This document shows, one piece after another, positions 9,816-18,501 of a stretch of DNA of 64,000 nt (positions are counted from its first letter, which is position 1; every line of letters starts with the position of its first letter). The notes beneath the pieces are model-generated. The model worked only from the letters and a program-made list of their open reading frames with translations, did no database searches and had not been told where the DNA came from. Source of the stretch: Halomonas sp. QHL1. GTDB taxonomy: Bacteria; Pseudomonadota; Gammaproteobacteria; Pseudomonadales; Halomonadaceae. A program made the translations under genes and the position numbers. The stretch spans positions 3,034,419 through 3,098,418 of the forward strand of contig NZ_MINL01000001.1 in assembly GCF_001882345.1 (NCBI RefSeq), in the 5' to 3' direction.

Positions 9816-10229
9816 TTAGGCGAAACGGTTGCTTAACACCCAGCGGCCGCTGCCCAGCCCCGCTTGCACGATTAACGCCAGCGTCCAGAACACCGGGAAC
9901 TCCCAACCGCCGCCGGTATTTGAGAACATCCAACCGTTGCCAAGATGCACCCAAGCAGCACCAAGCAGTACCGGCACCAGTGCCAGGCTCACCCAGCGGG
10001 TATAAACACCCAGAATCAGGGCGGCGCCACCGCCGACTTCGGCAGCAATGGTCAAGTAGGCCAGAAACCCTGGTAAACCCAGTGATTCAAAATAGCCGAC
10101 GGTGCCCGGCAAGGTAAACACAAACACCTTGAGCAAACCGTGGGCAAGAGCCATCACACCCAGTGCAACGCGCAGTAGCGAGATGGCATGGGGCTGTAGA
10201 GAAGGGGTGGAGTGAGTATGCGTTGTCAT
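9816..10229 (-). CDS. DoxX family membrane protein
   Basis: A 137-residue protein with four membrane helices and the DoxX-type core (LLRVALGVMALAHGLLKVF, AEVGGGAALILGVYTRW). I choose ATG 10229 over ATG 10244 because GGAAG is suitably spaced only for the inner start. DoxX relatives are redox-linked inner-membrane proteins of poorly defined function. Its position between a LysR regulator and an extradiol dioxygenase gene suggests a joint role in handling quinone or catechol-like compounds (inference). Confidence 0.85.
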   Translation of the reverse strand: MTTHTHSTPSLQPHAISLLRVALGVMALAHGLLKVFVFTLPGTVGYFESLGLPGFLAYLTIAAEVGGGAALILGVYTRWVSLALVPVLLGAAWVHLGNGWMFSNTGGGWEFPVFWTLALIVQAGLGSGRWVLSNRFA

Positions 10230-10307
10230 CGTAGTAGCTTCCATCGAGTGGTTGATAAAGCTACTTTACAGCTGGGTCAGAATGAGATAATCAGTGGATT
10301 TTGCACA

Positions 10308-11228
10308 TCACTGTTGCGTAATAGGCGACAATCCAATTTGCTGCTCCCAAACCGGCGGATCGCCCCACGCCTCGGTGAGCAGGTCGATGAAGCGCTCCAC
10401 CTTGGCGGGCAGGTGGCGCCGGGCGGGGTAGAGGGCATGAACATCGAGCCGCACCGCTGGCTCACTGGTCAAGATGGGCACTAAACGCCCGTTGGCGATA
10501 CTCTCTGTGACCAGAAAACTGGGTTGCTGAGCGATGCCGAGGCCCGCTTCTGCGGCGTGGGTGAGTACATCGCCGTTATTGCTTTCCAGTGGGCCATTGA
10601 CCGTCAATGACTGCGTGGCAATCTTCCAGTCAGCGCTCTGTTGGCCGCTGCGGTAGCGCAGGCAACGGTGCTCGGCAAGGGCTTTAACGCTGCTGGGTTC
10701 ACCGTGGGCGGCAAGATACGCTGGCGAGGCACAAAACAGCAGGCGGCAACGGGTCAGGCGGCGCGCCACCAAGCTGGAGTCGGGCAAGCTGCCGATACGG
10801 ATCGCTATATCGTAACCCTCTTCCAGCAGGTCGACGCGGCGGTCATTCAAATCCAGGCGTACTTCAAGCGCCGGGTGGGTGTGCATAAATTGGGCGACGA
10901 GTGGCGCTAGGTAGCGGGTACCAAAACTCATCGGCCCATTAACACGCAGCCGCCCGCGCACATCGCTGGTACCTTGGCCCACCTCGGCGGCGGCTTCTTC
11001 AAGCGCTTGCAGTACCCCTTGGGCGCGGATCAGGTAGCGCTCTCCGGCCTCAGTGAGATGTAGCCGTCGCGTGGTGCGCTGTATCAGTCGCGCGCCCAAT
11101 GCCTCTTCCAGTGCCATGACCTGGCGGGATACGCGAGTGCGGGAAATATCCAGTGCTTCGGCGGCGCGGGTATAGCTACCCAGCTCGGCTACCCGCACAA
11201 AAGCGACGATATGCTCTAACTGATTCAT
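10308..11228 (-). CDS. LysR family transcriptional regulator
   Basis: A 306-residue regulator. The N-terminal winged helix-turn-helix is clear (MNQLEHIVAFVRVAELGSYT, then AEALDISRTRVSRQVMALEE), followed by a substrate-binding-like effector domain (VRGRLRVNGPMSFGTRYLAP). The ATG at 11228 overlaps the thiE stop as ATGA, indicating translational coupling. It therefore probably rides on the TPP-controlled thi transcript while sitting directly upstream of doxX and the dioxygenase gene, its likely targets. No effector can be inferred. Confidence 0.9.
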   Translation of the reverse strand: MNQLEHIVAFVRVAELGSYTRAAEALDISRTRVSRQVMALEEALGARLIQRTTRRLHLTEAGERYLIRAQGVLQALEEAAAEVGQGTSDVRGRLRVNGPMSFGTRYLAPLVAQFMHTHPALEVRLDLNDRRVDLLEEGYDIAIRIGSLPDSSLVARRLTRCRLLFCASPAYLAAHGEPSSVKALAEHRCLRYRSGQQSADWKIATQSLTVNGPLESNNGDVLTHAAEAGLGIAQQPSFLVTESIANGRLVPILTSEPAVRLDVHALYPARRHLPAKVERFIDLLTEAWGDPPVWEQQIGLSPITQQ

Positions 11229-11857
11229 GACACCGAAGCGGCTTGGAAGACCTGAAAAGCGCGCGCTGCCTGATAAGGATCTGGCTGACCACAAATGGCA
11301 GATATTACCGCTAAACCGTTCGCTCCCGCCCGCTGCACGCTAATCGCATGGCTGGCTTTCAGTCCACCGATGGCCACGCTGGGCAGTGGACATGCCTTGA
11401 CCAGCGAAGCCAAGCCGCCAAAGCCGATGGGCTGGGCGTGATCCTGTTTGCTCTCGGTGGCAAACACCGGGCCAATCCCCACATAATCAAGCAGCTCAAA
11501 CGGGGTGGCTTGCAGCTGGGCGATAGTATTGATCGACAGACCGATAATCGCCTGCTCACCTAACAACCGACGCGCTTCCTGAACGGCGGCGTCGCTCTGG
11601 CCGACATGCAGGCCATCTGCCTGGCTTTCCAGTGCCACCTGTAATCGGTCGTTAATGATCAGCGGTACACCGGTGCCCGCCAGAAGCACTTTTAACCGTT
11701 TGGCTTGGGCAATCATCTGTTCATCGCTGGCATGCTTGTCGCGCAACTGTACGATGGTGACACCGCCTCTTACCGCTGCTTCAACCGTTTGTTCCAGGCC
11801 ATGGTCTCGGCAGAGTGTGGCATCGGTGACCAAATAGAGCGATAGATCAAGCGGCAT
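11225..11857 (-). CDS. thiE: Thiamine-phosphate synthase
   Basis: A 210-residue TIM-barrel enzyme that joins HMP-PP with the thiazole phosphate (HET-P) to make thiamine monophosphate. Motifs seen: LYLVTD at the start, GVTIVQLRDK, LIINDRLQVALESQADGLHVGQ, YVGIGPVFATESK and AIGGL. The start at 11857 is supported by GGAGG 8 bp upstream and begins inside the 3' end of thiM (11-bp overlap). Cytoplasmic. Part of the riboswitch-controlled thiM-thiE-lysR unit. Confidence 0.95.
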   Translation of the reverse strand: MPLDLSLYLVTDATLCRDHGLEQTVEAAVRGGVTIVQLRDKHASDEQMIAQAKRLKVLLAGTGVPLIINDRLQVALESQADGLHVGQSDAAVQEARRLLGEQAIIGLSINTIAQLQATPFELLDYVGIGPVFATESKQDHAQPIGFGGLASLVKACPLPSVAIGGLKASHAISVQRAGANGLAVISAICGQPDPYQAARAFQVFQAASVS

Positions 11858-12656
11858 GAATTGCCTCCAGCTGGGCATGAGTGGTGAGGTCGTCAGGAGT
11901 GAGTTGGTACAGGGCGTCCAGCATTGCCACTTGAAAACTACCAGGCCCCTGGGCGTTGTGGCCTGCACGCTCTCCTGAGACGGAAAAGCAGGCCAGCGCG
12001 GCCGTTGTTGCACCCAGTGGGGAGTCGCGATTGGCAGCTACAAATCCCGCTACTAGGGCGCTCAGCCCACAGCCTAGCGTTGTCACTCGGGGCATCAAAG
12101 GGTGGCCTCCGTTAATGCGGTAGTGCTGTGTGCCGTCCGTCACCCAGTCGCTTTCGCCGGTCATCGCGACAATACAGCCGTGTTTTTGCGCCAGTGCTAT
12201 CGCTGCGTCGACCGCTTGGCCGGTGGCGGCTGTGGAATCCACGCCGCGCCCTTGGCTGGCTAAGCCGTTAAGGGCAAGAATTTCAGACGCATTGCCACGA
12301 ATCACGCTGGGTTTCGCGGCCAGTAGTTTTGCGCACAGCGTTTGGCGATAGCGCGTGGCGCCAACGGCGACGGGATCTAATACCCAGGGAATGTCATGCT
12401 GCTGGGCGGTCGCAGTGGCGGTCAGCATGGCATCGGCCCAGTGGGAGGAGATCGTGCCGATATTAATCGAGAGCCCCGCGGAAATAGCCGTGAACTCAGC
12501 TACCTCTTCAGGCGCATGCAGCATGGCGGGCGACGCGCCGGTGGCTAACAGCAGGTTGGCAGTGCTATTCATAGCCACATAGTTGGTCATACAGTGAACC
12601 AGCGGTGTGGCTGCGCGCAACGTCTCAAGGTAATCGCCAAGCGGGCGTAGGGTCAT
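11847..12656 (-). CDS. thiM: Hydroxyethylthiazole kinase
   Basis: A 269-residue ribokinase-like enzyme that phosphorylates the thiazole alcohol in thiamine salvage. Family segments: PLVHCMTNYVAMNSTANLLL, INIGTISSHW, WVLDPVAVGATRYR, VIRGNASEI, and the catalytic region TTLGCGLSALVAGF, where the family usually has TGTGC (here TLGC). The start follows a GGGAGG site 5 bp away that can be masked by an RNA hairpin. First gene of the TPP-riboswitch operon; with thiE it forms a salvage pair. Confidence 0.95.
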   Translation of the reverse strand: MTLRPLGDYLETLRAATPLVHCMTNYVAMNSTANLLLATGASPAMLHAPEEVAEFTAISAGLSINIGTISSHWADAMLTATATAQQHDIPWVLDPVAVGATRYRQTLCAKLLAAKPSVIRGNASEILALNGLASQGRGVDSTAATGQAVDAAIALAQKHGCIVAMTGESDWVTDGTQHYRINGGHPLMPRVTTLGCGLSALVAGFVAANRDSPLGATTAALACFSVSGERAGHNAQGPGSFQVAMLDALYQLTPDDLTTHAQLEAIHAA

Positions 12657-12661
12657 AGCAT

Positions 12662-12772
12662 CCTCCCGGCAGGGAGGTGGTAAGCGTTACCACGACTCCC
12701 TACGCCGGTGTTATCCGGTTCAGGTTCAAAGGGTGCTTCTCAGCCCACCCTTAACGGAGGGCGCCCCTGTCG
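12662..12772 (-). promoter_or_regulatory. TPP riboswitch (THI element) with SD-sequestering platform
   Basis: Read on the minus strand, 12772-12693 is a full TPP aptamer: P1 ends CGAC/GTCG, then CAGGGGCGCCC, the conserved GGCTGAGA, ACCC..GAACCTGA, CCGG-ATAA-CCGG and GCGTAGGGA. Downstream, GTGGTAACGCTTACCAC is a hairpin, and CCTCCC (12677-12672) pairs with GGGAGG (12667-12662), the thiM Shine-Dalgarno. AGGGAG of the aptamer (12701-12696) could instead pair with CTCCCT (12676-12671). This gives two exclusive folds: ligand bound, SD masked; ligand free, SD open. Control of translation is inferred. Confidence 0.96.
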
Positions 12773-12832
12773 AGGGATTACTATCCTTGCCTGAAGTAGC
12801 TCTGTAAAGCCCCGGATGCGGACGATGGCAAT

Positions 12833-13177
12833 CTAACGAAACGAAATGCGTGTACCGTAGGTAAGCATTTCATCAGGTGTCATCGCTTTACCTTCGACTC
12901 CAATCATCTCGTCACCGCACTGGTCGGCAAAGGTCAGCACGCCGTGGGTCAAGCCCAACTGACCAAGCGTGTCGCGGATTTCACCCGTGCCCAGAAAAGT
13001 GCTGACGTGGCCCTTGTTATCGCTCAGGTCCGAAACGCCATTAGCGTGGTGAAAACGCACTTTGTAGATCCCATCCATCGACTCAACTTCAACAATCGGC
13101 GAAAAACCGTTGTGAAGCGCATTGGCAAGCTGTTTCAGGGTCAGCTGGTCACCCAGCGTCATATCTATCGCACTCAT
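12833..13177 (-). CDS. Small conserved-type protein of unknown function
   Basis: A 114-residue soluble protein with a good AGGAG site before the ATG at 13177. It begins MSAIDMTLGDQLTLKQL and has alternating beta-like segments (VEVESMDGIYKVRFHH, MLTYGTRISFR). I do not recognise its function; it may belong to one of the small DUF families frequent in halomonads. No signal peptide or membrane helix. It stands alone between the riboswitch and the divergent gloA gene. Confidence 0.7.
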   Translation of the reverse strand: MSAIDMTLGDQLTLKQLANALHNGFSPIVEVESMDGIYKVRFHHANGVSDLSDNKGHVSTFLGTGEIRDTLGQLGLTHGVLTFADQCGDEMIGVEGKAMTPDEMLTYGTRISFR

Positions 13178-13422
13178 GGAAAACTCCTGGTGGACGCCTC
13201 AAATGTGGGGCATCACTCATGTTGCGGGAACTACTTTTTGTAAAGCTTATGAATAATAAGTGTAGGGTTTTTGTTTAGTATTGCCAGTGCGCTTATTGGT
13301 GCCCCCATACGGCACTGCCTACGTGCTTGTAAGGGCTAGCATTCTGGCAATAAAGCCCCCATGGTAAGCGGTATGTGAGGCTCAATAGAATCAATGAACA
13401 GTATTAGCGAGAGGAGAGCGAA

Positions 13423-13959
13423 ATGAGTTTTCAAGGCGAGCAGCATCCCGGCGTCGTGGCCACACCACCTCAGACCCAAGGGTTTCGTTTAAATCACACT
13501 ATGCTGCGGGTGAAAGACCCCGAGCGGGCGCTGGCGTTCTACTCAAAAGTGTTTGGTATGCAGGTGATGCGGCGGCTGGATTTCGAAGAGATGCAGTTCT
13601 CGCTCTACTTCCTGGCCAACCTGGAACCCAGCGACAGCGTTCCGGAAGATGCGCAAGCGCGTACCGCCTGGACGTTTAGCCAGAAAGGACTGCTGGAGCT
13701 GACCCACAACTGGGGGACTGAGAATCAGGAAGATTTCGCCTATCACGATGGCAATGCCGAGCCCCAGGGCTTTGGGCATATCTGTTTTAACGTGCCGGAT
13801 CTGGCAGCGGCCCAGGCGTGGTTCGACGAGCACGACGTCACCTTCGTCAAGCGCGCCGATCAGGGCAAGATGAAAGATGTTATCTTCGTTAAAGACCCGG
13901 ACGGCTACTGGATCGAAGTGATTCAGGCAGACCTGATGGTGGGGAAGAGCGACTCTTGA
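13423..13959 (+). CDS. gloA: Lactoylglutathione lyase (glyoxalase I)
   Basis: A 178-residue enzyme converting the hemithioacetal of methylglyoxal and glutathione to S-lactoylglutathione. The long form resembles the eukaryotic/Zn-type enzyme: LNHTMLRVKDPERALAFY, LELTHNWGTE, GFGHICFNVPD and DGYWIEVIQ hold the four metal ligands. The first ligand position is His, where the human enzyme has Gln. Cytoplasmic. GAGAGG precedes the ATG. It is followed after 9 bp by a DUF6164-type gene, probably co-transcribed. Confidence 0.94.
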   Translation: MSFQGEQHPGVVATPPQTQGFRLNHTMLRVKDPERALAFYSKVFGMQVMRRLDFEEMQFSLYFLANLEPSDSVPEDAQARTAWTFSQKGLLELTHNWGTENQEDFAYHDGNAEPQGFGHICFNVPDLAAAQAWFDEHDVTFVKRADQGKMKDVIFVKDPDGYWIEVIQADLMVGKSDS

Positions 13960-13968
13960 GGCACGCCA

Positions 13969-14337
13969 ATGGCTGAACTACTGTTCCGATTGCGCCACGT
14001 TACCGACGAAGAGGCCATGGAAGTGCGTGACCTGCTGGCCGCCCATGGCTTTGATACCTATGAAACCCAGGCGGGCTTTTTCCGCCTGGGGGTCGATGCG
14101 ATTTGGCTGCGCAACCCGCATCAGCATGACGCTGCCATCGCGGCGTTAGAGGCCTATCAGGCGGAGCGGCTTGAGCGTGCCCAGCGCGAGCACCAGGCGG
14201 CGGTTGAGCGGGGAGATGCGGAGACGCTATGGCGTCGCTTGGCCGCTCATCCGCTGCAGGTGGTGCTGGTGCTGTTAGCCGTGGCGCTTATTGCTGCCCT
14301 TACGCTACTGCCGTTCCTGGGCCTGTCGCGCGCCTAA
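13969..14337 (+). CDS. Small membrane-anchored protein, DUF6164-like
   Basis: A 122-residue protein. The N-terminal soluble part (about residues 1-65) begins MAELLFRLRHVTDEEAMEVR and looks like the DUF6164 family, with the segment FFRLGVDAIWLRNPHQHD. A charged helix (66-90) leads to one C-terminal membrane helix (about 95-118). Function unknown. It shares an operon with gloA and ends in a 4-bp convergent overlap with the cupin gene. Confidence 0.72.
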   Translation: MAELLFRLRHVTDEEAMEVRDLLAAHGFDTYETQAGFFRLGVDAIWLRNPHQHDAAIAALEAYQAERLERAQREHQAAVERGDAETLWRRLAAHPLQVVLVLLAVALIAALTLLPFLGLSRA

Positions 14338-14999
14338 GCCGCGGGCAGGTGGCCACGCTTGAGGTACATCATGACGCCATCCTCACCGGCGGTTAATGCC
14401 GGCGCCGCACCGCTTGGGTAGCGGCACCAGGTGCCCGCCGTGTAACTCTGCTCGCTATCGCTCAAAGAGCCTTCCAGAATCAAAAACTCCAGACCGCCCA
14501 GCAGCGTGGGGTACGTGATAGAGGTGCCTGCCGACCAACGTTCCAGGCTGGTGCGCTCCTGCTTGTAGGTGTGCAGCATCTTATAGGCGATGCGCGGGCG
14601 CCGGTCTGGCTGCCAGGGGAGCCGGTGGGCAGGCACGGCCAGCTGTAGCGTGTCGTTAGGATCGAACTGGTGCAGTTTGACAAAGATCAGCGCGCCTTCC
14701 TCGCCAATCTGCGGCGTATGGCCGGTGCCGATGGGGTTTCTTAAATAGCTGCCCGCCGCGTAGCGCCCATGCTCATCGGCGAACACGCCTTCCAGCACCA
14801 GAATCTCTTCGCCGCCGCCGTGGGTATGCCGCTCAAACTGCGTATTGGGGGCGTAGCGGACAAGGCTGGTGGCGCGGGCAACTTCATCACCAATCCGGTC
14901 AAACATCATGCGCTCTACCCCCGCACTGGGGGAGTCGACCCACTGATACTCTTCCGGGGTAACACAGGCAAAGTGGCTAAAATCGGCGTTTAGACGCAT
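14334..14999 (-). CDS. ChrR-type double-cupin protein
   Basis: A 221-residue protein with two cupin repeats. The first has the metal-binding pattern RHTHGGGEEILVLEG; the second is degenerate (TYPTLLGGLEFLILEG) and lacks the histidines. This resembles the cupin domain of the anti-sigma factor ChrR, but the N-terminal zinc domain that binds a sigma factor is absent and no sigma gene adjoins it. The start at 14999 gives MRLNADFSHF. A dioxygenase-like or sensor role is possible; not resolved. Confidence 0.8.
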   Translation of the reverse strand: MRLNADFSHFACVTPEEYQWVDSPSAGVERMMFDRIGDEVARATSLVRYAPNTQFERHTHGGGEEILVLEGVFADEHGRYAAGSYLRNPIGTGHTPQIGEEGALIFVKLHQFDPNDTLQLAVPAHRLPWQPDRRPRIAYKMLHTYKQERTSLERWSAGTSITYPTLLGGLEFLILEGSLSDSEQSYTAGTWCRYPSGAAPALTAGEDGVMMYLKRGHLPAA

Positions 15000-15157
15000 G
15001 GGAAAGGGCTCTTCGCAGTGAAGGTAAGTAACGGGAAGGGGTAATAGTGTCCTTATCGACAGCGCAGAATGCAACTTTTGGTGTGTCTCGGGGAGCGGAA
15101 TAGCCCTTTGCGGGCTGATTCCGATCCTACGCTCAGTGCTATAACTAATGCCACCGC

Positions 15158-16330
15158 TTAGGGCGCTTCAGTCAACGCGGTAAGGATATGGTGTGCAGCT
15201 TCGATGCGCGCCTGATTGGGGTAGTTGCGGTTTGCCAGCAGCACAATACCAATCTGCTCGCTGGGCACAAAAGCCACGTAGCCGCCAAAGCCGTTGGTAG
15301 CGCCGGTTTTGTTGTAAAGCGCTTCCTGCCTGGGGGCTAGCGGTGGGGTTAAGCGGTTGGCGGGGTTGGGCTCCAAAATCATCTCAAGCGAGTTGCCTGC
15401 CAGCAATTGATCGAGCGCCACCGGGTAGGCGTAGCTTTCCCAGCCCAGCCCTTGGGTCATATTGCCGACTTCAAAGTATCCCGTGCGCGTAGCGGCCAAG
15501 GCTTGGCTTAGCGGCTCATTCAGCCCAGCGCTACTCATATTGGCTTCCACTAACGTTAGCACGTCTGCGGCAGTCGATTTCAATCCGTAGGCCTGGGCAT
15601 CCAGCATGCCTGGGTTCACCCGAATGGGCTCATCCTCTTTAGAGTAACCGTAGGCATAGTGCGCCTGCTGCGCTTCAGGCACCTGAAAGTAGCTATGCTC
15701 AAGCCCTAGCGGGGCGAACAACGCCTCCTGCATCGCCATCTCGAAGGGCTGGCCAAGGCTTTGTGCGGCGAGATAACCGAACAGACCCAGGCTTGGGTTG
15801 GAGTAGAGCCGGTGGCTGCCAGGGGCGGATTCAGGCTGCCACTGACGATAGTAGTCGATCATCGCCTCTTCGCTTTGAACGTCTTCTGGGAACTGCAGTG
15901 GAAGCTCACCCGCCGTGTAGGTGCCCAGTTCCAGCAGCGTAATCTCATCGAAGACGCTGCCTTCAAGTTCAGGCAGGTAGCAGCTGGCCGGATCGGAAAA
16001 CGCGAGCGCGCCGCTAGCCTGGGCATAGGCTGCCAGCGTAGCGGTGAAGATCTTACTGACGGAACCTAGCTCGAACAGCGTCTCATCGGTGACCGGAATC
16101 CCCGCCTCTTGATTGGCGATGCCATAATTAAAGTAGTGCTGCTGGCCATTGATGCTAAGCGCGACCGCCATGCCTGGAATACGATGCTCGGCCATCAAAG
16201 GCACGACAGTGTCGTTCACCAGCGCCTCAATATCTGCGCTTTCAGGCGCATCGGATGCCCAGGCAGAACCGCCCATAAGGAGAGAAACTGTCATGATAAG
16301 GCCAGAGTTTGCTGCTAACATCTTACGCAT
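15158..16330 (-). CDS. ampC: Class C beta-lactamase AmpC
   Basis: A 390-residue periplasmic serine beta-lactamase with a signal peptide ending near SAWAS. The three class C motifs are intact: S90-V-S-K93 (LFELGSVSKIF), Y-S-N in RLYSNPSLGLFG, and K-T-G in YNKTGATNGFG. The C-terminal IGIVLLANRNYPN is also typical. It hydrolyses mainly cephalosporins. AGGA precedes the ATG. The divergent ampR gene 149 bp away makes inducible control by muropeptides likely. Chromosomal and intact; actual resistance level cannot be inferred. Confidence 0.95.
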   Translation of the reverse strand: MRKMLAANSGLIMTVSLLMGGSAWASDAPESADIEALVNDTVVPLMAEHRIPGMAVALSINGQQHYFNYGIANQEAGIPVTDETLFELGSVSKIFTATLAAYAQASGALAFSDPASCYLPELEGSVFDEITLLELGTYTAGELPLQFPEDVQSEEAMIDYYRQWQPESAPGSHRLYSNPSLGLFGYLAAQSLGQPFEMAMQEALFAPLGLEHSYFQVPEAQQAHYAYGYSKEDEPIRVNPGMLDAQAYGLKSTAADVLTLVEANMSSAGLNEPLSQALAATRTGYFEVGNMTQGLGWESYAYPVALDQLLAGNSLEMILEPNPANRLTPPLAPRQEALYNKTGATNGFGGYVAFVPSEQIGIVLLANRNYPNQARIEAAHHILTALTEAP

Positions 16331-16479
16331 ACCGAGATCCTGTTGTGATTAGCGCTACAAAAAAGCTGGGAGGTATCACCAGCCGCCAAGAGGGTGACTG
16401 TGGCTAACTTACGGCGCGCTGCGGCAATTCACAAACAGCGATATTTTGCATAAGCCATTAGAAAAATTTGGGGGTCAAC
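16331..16479. promoter_or_regulatory. ampC-ampR intergenic control region
   Basis: This 149-bp divergent region should hold the AmpR operator and both promoters. The AT-rich segment near 16455-16470 (CATTAGAAAAATTTGG) has the T-rich/A-rich look of a LysR-type site just before ampR, and a GGGGG run supplies the ampR ribosome-binding site. No exact consensus can be claimed by eye. Confidence 0.45.
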
Positions 16480-17355
16480 GTGGTGCGTCCCTACCTGCCG
16501 TTGAAGGCGCTGCGCGCCTTTGAAGCGTCGGCCAGGCATTTAAGCTTTACCCGCGCGGCAGAAGAGCTTCACGTGACCCAGGCGGCGGTTAGCCACCAGG
16601 TCAAGCTGCTCGAAACGCAATTGAATGTGCCGCTGTTCAAGCGTTTGCCTAGGGGGCTAATGCTTACCCAGGAGGGTGAGCTGCTGCTGCCGGTATTGAA
16701 GAGTTCATTCGACCAAATCGCCCACACGCTGGAACGGGTGGGCGAGAGCAGCTATCGGGAAGTATTAAACGTCGGCGTGGTGGGGACTTTTGCCGTCGGC
16801 TGGCTGCTGCCGAGACTGGGAGATTTTCGGCGTCAGTACCCTTATGTCGATTTGCGTCTTTCCACCCATAACAACCGCGCGGATATTGCAGGTGAAGGGC
16901 TGGATTTTGCGATCCGCTTTGGCACGGGGGCCTGGCACGGCTCCGCGGCGCAGCCGCTACTACCGGCGTCACTCTCGGTAATGTGCATACCCGATATTGC
17001 CGCGCGGCTTAACACCCCGGCCGATGTGTTGGGCGAGACCTGGTTGCGCTCTTATCGCGCCGACGAGTGGACAGAGTGGTTGTTAGCAGCGGGGCTACCG
17101 CGCAGCTTTCCGATGACCAACAGCATCGTGTTTGACTCTTCCATCGCCATGGTGGAAGCCGCGTTGCAAGGGGCAGGCGTGGCGCTGGCGCCACCGCTGA
17201 TGTTCCCCCGCCAACTGAATAGTGGCGCGCTGGTACAGCCTTTCGACACCACTGTCAGCCTGGGCGGTTACTGGCTGACTCGCCTGCAGACACGCCCGGA
17301 AACCCACGCCATGGCGTCCTTCCGGGAGTGGCTGCTCACGGCCATCAATGCCTGA
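16480..17355 (+). CDS. ampR: LysR-type regulator of beta-lactamase, AmpR
   Basis: A 291-residue regulator that is AmpR-like throughout: ALRAFEASARHLSFTRAAEE, QAAVSHQVKLLETQLNVPLF, the segment VVGTFAVGWLLPRLGDF, STHNNRADIAGEGLDFAIRF, and LRSYRADEWTEWLL, where the muropeptide-binding site lies. It responds to UDP-MurNAc-pentapeptide versus anhydro-muropeptides. I choose GTG 16480 (MVRPYLPL, matching the family N-terminus) over TTG 16468; GTG 16483 is also possible. It is divergent to ampC, the classic arrangement. Confidence 0.94.
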   Translation: MVRPYLPLKALRAFEASARHLSFTRAAEELHVTQAAVSHQVKLLETQLNVPLFKRLPRGLMLTQEGELLLPVLKSSFDQIAHTLERVGESSYREVLNVGVVGTFAVGWLLPRLGDFRRQYPYVDLRLSTHNNRADIAGEGLDFAIRFGTGAWHGSAAQPLLPASLSVMCIPDIAARLNTPADVLGETWLRSYRADEWTEWLLAAGLPRSFPMTNSIVFDSSIAMVEAALQGAGVALAPPLMFPRQLNSGALVQPFDTTVSLGGYWLTRLQTRPETHAMASFREWLLTAINA

Positions 17356-17377
17356 GCAGCGCTGTTGACGTTAAAGG

Positions 17378-18466
17378 CTAGTGGCTATGACCATGATCAT
17401 CGTGGTCGTGGTCGTGGTCGTGAGAATGACCGTGATCGTCATGACCCGGCTGGGCTAGCGCATCGTGCAGCACCTGCGCGTTGTGGCGCATCATACCTAG
17501 GTAGGTACTGGCTTCACCCTCTGCTGCCAGCGCATCGGCGTAAAGCGTGCCTGCAATGGGCAGGCCGGTCTCTTCGGCTAGCTGGGTGATGATCGACTGA
17601 TTGGTCATGTTCTCGTGGAACAGCGCCTGCACATTCTCTTGCTCAATCACATCCACTAGCGCAGCCATGCTGGCGCCACTGGGGTCAGCTTCCGTGGAAA
17701 GCCCTACCGGAGAGAGGAAGGTCACCCCATAGGCGCTTGAGAAGTAGCCAAAGGAGTCGTGGCCGGTAATCACGCTGGTGGAGCCCGGGATCTCCTCAAT
17801 CAGCGCACGAATCTCTGCGTCTACTTCGGCCATTTCCTGTAAATACTGCTCCGCATTGGCGCGGTAGGCATCGGCGTTATCGGCGTCGGCGGCGATTAAG
17901 CCATCGCGGATATTGGAGATATACACCTCGGCTTGGTGCATATCCTGCCAGGCGTGGGGATCCTCATCGCCATGTTCATGATCCGCATGCTCTTCGTGGC
18001 CATGGTCGTGCTCGTCATGCCCGTGGTCGTCATGTCCATGATCGTCGTGGTCGTGGTCTTCGTGACCATGGTCGTGATCATCATGCCCATGCTCGTCATG
18101 TCCGGCGAAAGCGAGCGGTTCGATACCATCGGTCGCGGTAACCAACGCGCCCGAGTAATCGCTGGCGCTAATTAAGCGCTCCATCCAGCCTTCAAACAGC
18201 AGGCCGTTGAAGACCACTAAATCAGCATTCGCCAGGGAACGGGCATCGCCAGGGCTGGGGGAGTAAACGTGGGCATCGCCATCGGCAGCTACCAGAGAGG
18301 TCACCTTGACATGCTCGCCGCCTACGTTTTCCACCATGTCCGCGAGGATAGAGAAACTGGTCACCACCTGAACGCGCTCATTAGCCATGGCAGCAGGCAA
18401 CGCCAGCATAGCGGAAACACCCACTAACCAGCGCGACGACCGAGATGATAAATAGGTAAGCGACAT
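17378..18466 (-). CDS. znuA: Zinc ABC transporter substrate-binding protein ZnuA
   Basis: A 362-residue periplasmic cluster A-I binding protein with a signal peptide ending near AAMAN. Zinc ligands fall in DAHVYSPSP, EDPHAWQD, TGHDSFGYFSSAYG and LYADAL. A long His/Asp-rich loop (about residues 122-168, many HGHDDH units) and a second His/Asp-rich tail at the C-terminus probably collect zinc. The doubling of the His-rich segments is notable. It is the last gene of a Zur-boxed operon and ends close to the convergent ampR. Confidence 0.93.
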   Translation of the reverse strand: MSLTYLSSRSSRWLVGVSAMLALPAAMANERVQVVTSFSILADMVENVGGEHVKVTSLVAADGDAHVYSPSPGDARSLANADLVVFNGLLFEGWMERLISASDYSGALVTATDGIEPLAFAGHDEHGHDDHDHGHEDHDHDDHGHDDHGHDEHDHGHEEHADHEHGDEDPHAWQDMHQAEVYISNIRDGLIAADADNADAYRANAEQYLQEMAEVDAEIRALIEEIPGSTSVITGHDSFGYFSSAYGVTFLSPVGLSTEADPSGASMAALVDVIEQENVQALFHENMTNQSIITQLAEETGLPIAGTLYADALAAEGEASTYLGMMRHNAQVLHDALAQPGHDDHGHSHDHDHDHDDHGHSH

Positions 18467-18501
18467 ACAACACTCCTTACGATAAGCATGAAGACTGACA
18501 A

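Noticed and set aside
14334..14999. Cupin protein as an anti-sigma factor
   Set aside because: It lacks the N-terminal zinc anti-sigma domain and has no sigma gene neighbour; only the cupin part resembles ChrR.
17896..18175. ORFs in other frames of the His-rich znuA loop
   Set aside because: Low-complexity shadows of the repeated CAT/GAC codons; znuA is the true gene.
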